Origin: Pantoea sp. CCBC3-3-1
GTDB lineage: Bacteria; Pseudomonadota; Gammaproteobacteria; Enterobacterales; Enterobacteriaceae
Direction of reading: 5' to 3'
Length of the DNA: 64,000 nt
Assembly (NCBI RefSeq): GCF_007981265.1
Contig: NZ_CP034363.1
Coordinates: 3,906,001 to 3,970,000 of the forward strand
Positions 59,634 to 64,000 of the stretch are shown here, piece by piece (positions within the stretch are counted from its first letter, which is position 1; each line of letters opens with the position of its first letter). A program made the position numbers and the translations under genes. Under the pieces are notes generated by a model. It did not search any database. It had not been told where the DNA came from and worked only from the letters and a program-made list of their open reading frames with translations.

Positions 59634-60320
59634 ATGGCATCTGATTTTGTTGCGGTTACGCCCCCTGAAAATGAAACGATCCTGCTGGAGCGGGCGCAGC
59701 GGCTGGCAGGTTATACGCTGGGCGAGCTGGCGTTACGAGCCGGTCTGCTGATCCCGCCCGATCTTCGCCGGGATAAAGGCTGGGTCGGCATGCTGCTTGA
59801 ACGCTACCTGGGTGCCAGCGCCGGCAGTAAGCCAGAACAGGATTTTGCGGAGATTGGCGTGGAGCTGAAAACCATCCCGATCGATGCGCTGGGACGCCCG
59901 CTGGAAACAACTTTCGTCTGCGTCGCTCCCCTGACGGGTAACAGCGGCGTAACGTGGGAAACCAGTCACGTGCGTCATAAGCTGACCCGAGTGCTGTGGG
60001 TTCCGGTGGAAGGCGAACGCACTATTCCGCTGGCGATACGTCGGGTCGGTGCACCGCTGCTGTGGAGTCCCAGCCAGCAAGAAGAGACTTTGCTGCGCTG
60101 TGACTGGGAAGAACTGATGGATATGATTGTGCTTGGCCAGGTCGAACGTATCACCGCGCGGCATGGCGAAGTGCTGCAAATCCGGCCAAAAGCCGCGAAC
60201 AGTAAAGCGCTTACCGAAGGGATTGGTGAAAATGGTCAACCGATCATGACGTTGCCACGCGGCTTTTACCTGAAAAAAACCTTTACTGCCCCCCTGCTTG
60301 CCCGCCATTTTTTACTGTAA
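59634..60320 (+). CDS. mutH: DNA mismatch repair endonuclease MutH
   Basis: Nicks the unmethylated strand at hemimethylated GATC sites when activated by MutS and MutL. The protein is 228 residues. The catalytic triad Asp70, Glu77 and Lys79 lies in [12 protein letters not shown] with exactly the E. coli residue numbers. Transcribed away from the DARS2-like region; ygdQ follows. Confidence 0.98.
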   Translation: MASDFVAVTPPENETILLERAQRLAGYTLGELALRAGLLIPPDLRRDKGWVGMLLERYLGASAGSKPEQDFAEIGVELKTIPIDALGRPLETTFVCVAPLTGNSGVTWETSHVRHKLTRVLWVPVEGERTIPLAIRRVGAPLLWSPSQQEETLLRCDWEELMDMIVLGQVERITARHGEVLQIRPKAANSKALTEGIGENGQPIMTLPRGFYLKKTFTAPLLARHFLL

Positions 60321-60389
60321 AGCTTTAGCTGCTTGCCGCCTGACCAGGTATACTCTTCGTTTACCTTTCGTTTAGGATGCGATGTTAGT

Positions 60390-61100
60390 ATGTTTGATTG
60401 GATTGCAGATCCCAATGCCTGGCTGGCGCTGGGTACGCTAACGATTCTTGAAATCGTTCTGGGTATTGATAATATTATTTTCCTCTCTCTGGTTGTCGCC
60501 AAACTTCCCAAAAAGCAGCAGCATGCAGCCCGCCGTCTGGGCCTTGCAGGCGCAATGTTGATGCGTCTGGGCCTGTTAGCGTCTATCGCCTGGGTTATTC
60601 GTCTGACTACGCCGCTGTTTACCGTGATGGATCACAGCTTCTCCGCCCGTGATTTGATTCTGCTGTTTGGCGGCCTGTTTCTGCTGTGGAAATCCAGCCA
60701 GGAAATCCATGAAACCATTGAAGGCGGCGAAGAAGAGCATCAGACCAACGTTCACTCATTTTTCGGCGCTATCGTGCAGATTATGCTGCTGGATATTATC
60801 TTCAGCCTTGATTCGGTCATTACGGCGGTCGGGCTCTCCGATCATCTGATTATCATGATGGCGGCGGTGGTTATTTCCGTTGGCGTGATGATGTTCGCGG
60901 CCCGTACGATTGGCGAATTTGTCGAGCGTCATCCTTCGGTGAAAATGCTGGCGCTGAGTTTCCTGATCCTGGTTGGCTTTACGCTGATGCTGGAAAGTTT
61001 CAGCGTCCACGTGCCTAAAGGCTATATCTATTTCGCCATGTTCTTCTCTATGGCCGTAGAGTGCCTGAATTTGCTGCGTAATAAAAAGAATCACGCTTAA
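60390..61100 (+). CDS. ygdQ: TerC-family inner-membrane protein YgdQ
   Basis: Integral membrane protein of 236 residues related to TerC and Alx, possibly a metal (manganese) exporter. There are about seven hydrophobic segments and two acidic intramembrane motifs typical of the family, EIVLGIDNIIFLSL and DIIFSLDSVITAVGLSD. The start MFDWIADPNAWLALG at 60390 aligns with the E. coli N-terminus; the frame is open upstream to 60333 without conservation. Followed by a terminator. Confidence 0.94.
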   Translation: MFDWIADPNAWLALGTLTILEIVLGIDNIIFLSLVVAKLPKKQQHAARRLGLAGAMLMRLGLLASIAWVIRLTTPLFTVMDHSFSARDLILLFGGLFLLWKSSQEIHETIEGGEEEHQTNVHSFFGAIVQIMLLDIIFSLDSVITAVGLSDHLIIMMAAVVISVGVMMFAARTIGEFVERHPSVKMLALSFLILVGFTLMLESFSVHVPKGYIYFAMFFSMAVECLNLLRNKKNHA

Positions 61101-61106
61101 TAGTGC

Positions 61107-61130
61107 CTGGCCGGTTTTGCCGGCCAGTTT
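61107..61130 (+). terminator. Terminator downstream of ygdQ
   Basis: CTGGCCGG and CCGGCCAG form an 8-bp stem with a TTTTG loop and a short TTT tail, seven bases after the ygdQ stop. Confidence 0.75.
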
Positions 61131-61276
61131 CCTCCTGCCCCCTGGTCATATCACTTTACGAAAAATGTCAATGTTCTGACGTGCTGATGCCATAAATTCA
61201 GAGTTCTGCGGTTACGTATTGCGCAAAAATACGCTATTACTACTCCAACAAGTTACAGCAGCTAAGGGAGCAAAAT

Positions 61277-61492
61277 ATGAAGGTACTGTCTGGCGCAGTG
61301 GTGCTGATGCTGGCCACACTGCTCGGTGGATGTAGTAGCGATTACGTGATGGCAACCCGGGATGGCAAGATGATTATGACGCAGGGAAAACCTGAAATAG
61401 ATAAAGATACGGGCCTGGTCAAATATACCGATAGCTCAGGTCATGAATTACAAATCAATGGTGATGACGTCTCATCGATTGTGGAACGTTAA
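61277..61492 (+). CDS. ygdR: YgdI/YgdR-family lipoprotein
   Basis: Small lipoprotein of 71 residues, function unknown. A short signal peptide ends in the lipobox LLGGC (cysteine at residue 19). The mature part, [14 protein letters not shown] ... [22 protein letters not shown], is paralogous to YgdI at 31811. AGGGAG sits just upstream of the ATG. Confidence 0.94.
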   Translation: MKVLSGAVVLMLATLLGGCSSDYVMATRDGKMIMTQGKPEIDKDTGLVKYTDSSGHELQINGDDVSSIVER

Positions 61493-61496
61493 TCTT

Positions 61497-61682
61497 TTAT
61501 AGCAGAACGCCAGGCATCCGATCCGCTTTCGCCACCGCAATATTAACGCTGGGGTGGCGCCGTAGCACTTCCCGATAAATCGCCTCTTCCCCCTCTTGCA
61601 CCTGACGGTTATAGTCAAAAGCCGGACTGCGGCAGTATCTCCGCGCTTTGCAGTAGCAAAAGGTCCAGGTTCAGCTTTTAAT
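61497..61682 (-). pseudogene. Probable remnant of an unidentified gene
   Basis: The minus strand here encodes a protein-like C-terminus, DYNRQVQEGEEAIYREVLRR and onwards to ADRMPGVLL and a stop at 61497. Its frame is closed upstream by a TGA near 61680 without a start codon. The preceding coding-like stretch LNLDLLLLQSAEILPQSGF lies in another frame and runs into a stop at the TTTT near 61617, so a frameshift seems to separate them. I do not recognise the family. No gene is found at this place in E. coli. Confidence 0.4.
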
Positions 61683-61705
61683 AATGAAAAAAAGGAAGCC
61701 GGCAA

Positions 61706-62746
61706 ATGCACTATCATCGTATCCCCCACAGCACGCTGGAAGTTAGCCGCCTTGGTTTAGGCACTATGACGTTTGGCGAACAGAACAGCGAAGCCGATGC
61801 TCATGCCCAGCTGGATTTAGCACTACGTTCAGGTATTAATTTTATTGATACCGCCGAAATGTATCCGGTGCCGCCGCGCCCGGAAACGCAGGGACTCACG
61901 GAAAAATATATCGGCAGCTGGCTGAAGGCTCGCGGCAGCCGTGACAAAATCGTGCTGGCCTCTAAAGTCGCTGGTCCGATACGCGGCACCGACGCGTCTA
62001 TTCGTCCGGGCCAGGCGCTGGATCGTAAAAATATCCGCGAGGCGCTGGATGCCAGCCTGAAACGGCTTAACACGGATTATCTGGATCTCTATCAGCTGCA
62101 CTGGCCGCAGCGGCAGACCAATTACTTCGGCAAGCTGAATTATGACTATGCCGAGAGTACGGCAACGGTTACGCTGCTGGAAACGCTGGAGGCGCTAAAC
62201 GAACAGGTTCGGGCTGGAAAAATTCGCTACATTGGCGTGTCTAACGAAACGCCATGGGGCGTGATGCGCTACCTGCAACTGGCAGAAAAGCATGAGCTGC
62301 CACGCATCGTCAGTATCCAGAACCCCTATAGCCTGCTGAACCGCAGCTTTGAGGTTGGCCTGGCAGAAATCAGCCAGCACGAAGGCGTAGAGCTGCTGGC
62401 CTATTCCTGCCTGGCGTTTGGTACGCTAAGCGGAAAATATCTCAACGGCGCAAAACCGGAAGGCGCTCGCAATACGCTATTCAGCCGCTTTACGCGTTAC
62501 AGCGGCGAACAGGCACAGCTGGCCATTGCGGAATATGTCGCGCTGGCCAAAAAGCATAATTTAGATCCTTCGCAGATGGCGCTGGCTTTTGTGCGTCAGC
62601 AGCCGTTTGTCGCCAGCACGTTGCTGGGTGCTACCACGCTGGAACAGCTTAAGATCAATATTGACAGCTACAATCTGACGCTGGATGAAGAGGTGATGCA
62701 GGCGCTGGAAGCGATTCACCGTCGTTATACTTTCCCGGCCCCTTAA
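61706..62746 (+). CDS. tas: Aldo/keto reductase Tas
   Basis: NADP(H)-dependent oxidoreductase of the AKR family, 346 residues as in E. coli; the E. coli gene was found by suppression of tyrosine auxotrophy on starvation, natural substrate unknown. The AKR signature MTFGEQNSEADAHAQLDLAL, catalytic tetrad segments DTAEMYP (Asp, Tyr), ASKVAG (Lys) and QLHWPQ (His), and NADP-binding FVRQQPFVASTLLGATTLEQ are seen. AGGAAG precedes the ATG. Confidence 0.96.
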   Translation: MHYHRIPHSTLEVSRLGLGTMTFGEQNSEADAHAQLDLALRSGINFIDTAEMYPVPPRPETQGLTEKYIGSWLKARGSRDKIVLASKVAGPIRGTDASIRPGQALDRKNIREALDASLKRLNTDYLDLYQLHWPQRQTNYFGKLNYDYAESTATVTLLETLEALNEQVRAGKIRYIGVSNETPWGVMRYLQLAEKHELPRIVSIQNPYSLLNRSFEVGLAEISQHEGVELLAYSCLAFGTLSGKYLNGAKPEGARNTLFSRFTRYSGEQAQLAIAEYVALAKKHNLDPSQMALAFVRQQPFVASTLLGATTLEQLKINIDSYNLTLDEEVMQALEAIHRRYTFPAP

Positions 62747-62805
62747 TGGTCAACAGGGCGGGAAAAGTCCCGCCCGGATATTTTTGGCAGGGTGCAGGCA
62801 AGAGA

Positions 62806-62899
62806 AACTCAGGCCTTTCACAAAGATGCCAGAAACGGCTTCCATGCCGGCGCGACCAGAGCCATTCATGGCGCTGGTCGCTTGCTCCGGGCCTGAGTT
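62806..62899. repeat. Structured intergenic repeat, copy B
   Basis: Arms AACTCAGGCC (62806-62815) and GGCCTGAGTT (62890-62899) pair perfectly over 10 bp and enclose TTCACAAAGATGCC, a CCGGC core and an inner hairpin at 62852-62881 (GCGACCAG...CTGGTCGC with nested GCCAT/ATGGC). It shares internal words and layout with copy A at 28880-28976. It lies between the convergent genes tas and lplT. Confidence 0.65.
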
Positions 62900-62908
62900 C
62901 CACGCGCT

Positions 62909-64000
62909 TTAGATTTGTCTGCGCTTTTGCGCCAGCTGCCATCCCCAGAGTACCGCAATCGCCAGCGCAAACAGCGCACCAAACCCGACTCCTGTCGCTA
63001 CCGGCGGCGCACCCAGCTTAATCGCCACGGAATAGATGCCCAGCATCAGCAGCATTGCGCTGTTTTCACCAAGATTCTGTACGGCGATAGCGTTCCCCGC
63101 ACCGACGCTCTCTTTACCACGCATTTGTAGCAGTGCGTTCAGCGGCACCACAAAAAAGCCGCCCAGCATGCCAATGATCACCAGCAGCGCGTAAGCGCCA
63201 GCGGCAGTGTGCTGCAACGAGAAAAACACCACGGCAACGCCAATCAGCACGCCTGCGGGCATACAGCGGCCGACCGTTTTTAGCGTGACAATTTTTGCTG
63301 CGGCAATCGCCCCAACAACAATACCGATGGCGACCATCGCGTTCAGCAACGTCGGTGTTTTGTTGTCGGTAATACCCAGCGCCACGGGCACCCACAATAC
63401 CAGCAGGAAACGTAACGTGACGCCTGCGCCCCAGAACAAACTGGTGCCCACCAGCGAGAAGCGGGTTTCACCGTCACGCCACAGGAGGCGGCAGGCGCGG
63501 AAGAAACTTGCCGACATCTGTACGGGATGCCACGTTTGTCCAGGACGTGCGGCAGCCAGTTTTGGGATCAGCAGATTCGCCGCAACCGCCAGACCATACG
63601 CCACCACACAGGCAATCAGCGCCGCCAGCAGGTTCCAGTCGGCCAGCACGCCACCGGCGATGGATCCGATCAGGATCGCCGCAATGGTCGACGACTCCAT
63701 CAGTCCATTGGCTTTAACCAGCGTTTCGCCGCCGGTTATCTCGCCTAAAATGCCATATTTAGCCGGAGAATAGGCTGCCGCGCCGACGCCCACCAGGCTG
63801 TAGCCGATAAACGGATTAAAACCAAAACAGATCGCCAGCGCGCCCAGCAGCTTCAGGCCGTTGGCGAACATCATCACCCGGCCTTTCGCAAAGCTGTCCG
63901 CCACCTGACCGACAAACGGCGCGAGAATGATATAGGTAGCGACAAAAACCATTTGCAGCACCGGCTGGCTCCAGTCGGGATACACCTGCTGTTTTAGCAC
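62909..64000 (-). CDS. lplT: Lysophospholipid transporter LplT (N-terminus cut by window edge)
   Basis: Inner-membrane MFS flippase that brings lysophospholipids to the cytosolic face for re-acylation by Aas. The visible 363 residues cover most of the protein; about 40 N-terminal residues lie beyond the window. The segments [42 protein letters not shown] and [21 protein letters not shown] match LplT. The apparent first codon at the right edge is only an internal valine (GTG). In E. coli, aas follows. Confidence 0.95.
   Translation of the reverse strand: MLKQQVYPDWSQPVLQMVFVATYIILAPFVGQVADSFAKGRVMMFANGLKLLGALAICFGFNPFIGYSLVGVGAAAYSPAKYGILGEITGGETLVKANGLMESSTIAAILIGSIAGGVLADWNLLAALIACVVAYGLAVAANLLIPKLAAARPGQTWHPVQMSASFFRACRLLWRDGETRFSLVGTSLFWGAGVTLRFLLVLWVPVALGITDNKTPTLLNAMVAIGIVVGAIAAAKIVTLKTVGRCMPAGVLIGVAVVFFSLQHTAAGAYALLVIIGMLGGFFVVPLNALLQMRGKESVGAGNAIAVQNLGENSAMLLMLGIYSVAIKLGAPPVATGVGFGALFALAIAVLWGWQLAQKRRQI

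Noticed and set aside
61472..61729. 85-residue minus-strand frame next to tas
   Set aside because: Out of frame with the protein-like remnant in the same place and composed of low-plausibility sequence.

Overview
The window is a block of a gammaproteobacterial chromosome. Gene order follows the Escherichia coli eno-to-lplT segment almost gene for gene (eno, pyrG, mazG, relA, rlmD, barA, gud genes, yqcA-truC-yqcC, csrB, syd, queF, ppnN, xni, rlmM-ygdD-gcvA, gcvB, ygdI, csdA-csdE, tcdA, mltA, three initiator tRNAs, amiC, argA, recD-recB-ptrA-recC, ppdC-ygdB-ppdB-ppdA, thyA-lgt, ptsP-rppH, mutH, ygdQ, ygdR, tas, lplT). The proteins are clearly diverged from E. coli. A KdgM-type porin and local insertions and losses suggest Erwiniaceae (Pantoea/Erwinia/Mixta-like). 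That placement is inference from remembered synteny and protein similarity; no database search was run.

Layout. 1-3000: eno (cut by the left edge) and pyrG. 3.2-6.2 kb: an accessory insert of a TetR regulator divergent from a predicted O-methyltransferase and a Tat-exported esterase, between pyrG and mazG. 6.2-13.6 kb: mazG, relA (mazEF absent, a palindromic repeat in their place), rlmD, barA. 13.7-22.7 kb: an aldarate (D-glucarate/galactarate) locus, gudP-gudX-gudD-garL-garR-glxK on the minus strand and garD divergent, with two CRP-like sites in the 510 bp between. 22.8-25.5 kb: yqcA, truC, yqcC, the CsrB sRNA with its upstream UvrY-type palindromes, and syd. 25.6-31.8 kb: queF, ppnN (TTG start), xni, rlmM, ygdD, gcvA and the divergent GcvB sRNA. 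31.8-36.5 kb: ygdI, csdAE, tcdA, mltA, three tandem initiator-Met tRNAs. 36.6-51.3 kb: amiC, argA (tandem ARG boxes), the RecBCD genes and pitrilysin. 51.3-54.2 kb: KdgM-like porin and a minor pseudopilin-like operon. 54.3-59.6 kb: thyA, lgt, ptsP, rppH, then a 686-bp gap matching the DARS2 position, with DnaA-box-like sites. 59.6-64 kb: mutH, ygdQ, ygdR, a probable gene remnant, tas, and lplT (cut by the right edge).

How the genes connect. BarA is the sensor that activates UvrY, and UvrY drives csrB, whose probable box is also here. The aldarate cluster encodes uptake, both dehydratases, aldolase, reductase and glycerate kinase, so it could convert glucarate and galactarate to pyruvate and 2-phosphoglycerate, which enolase then uses. 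GcvA and GcvB form a glycine-responsive pair. RecBCD handles double-strand breaks; MutH and ThyA serve replication and repair.

Most of the window is conserved core. The least explained parts are the TetR/methyltransferase/esterase insert, two short structured repeats whose closing stems differ in sequence but both pair, the 78-bp palindromic repeat upstream of mazG, the aldarate promoter region, the leader hairpins before ppnN, and the coding remnant next to tas.
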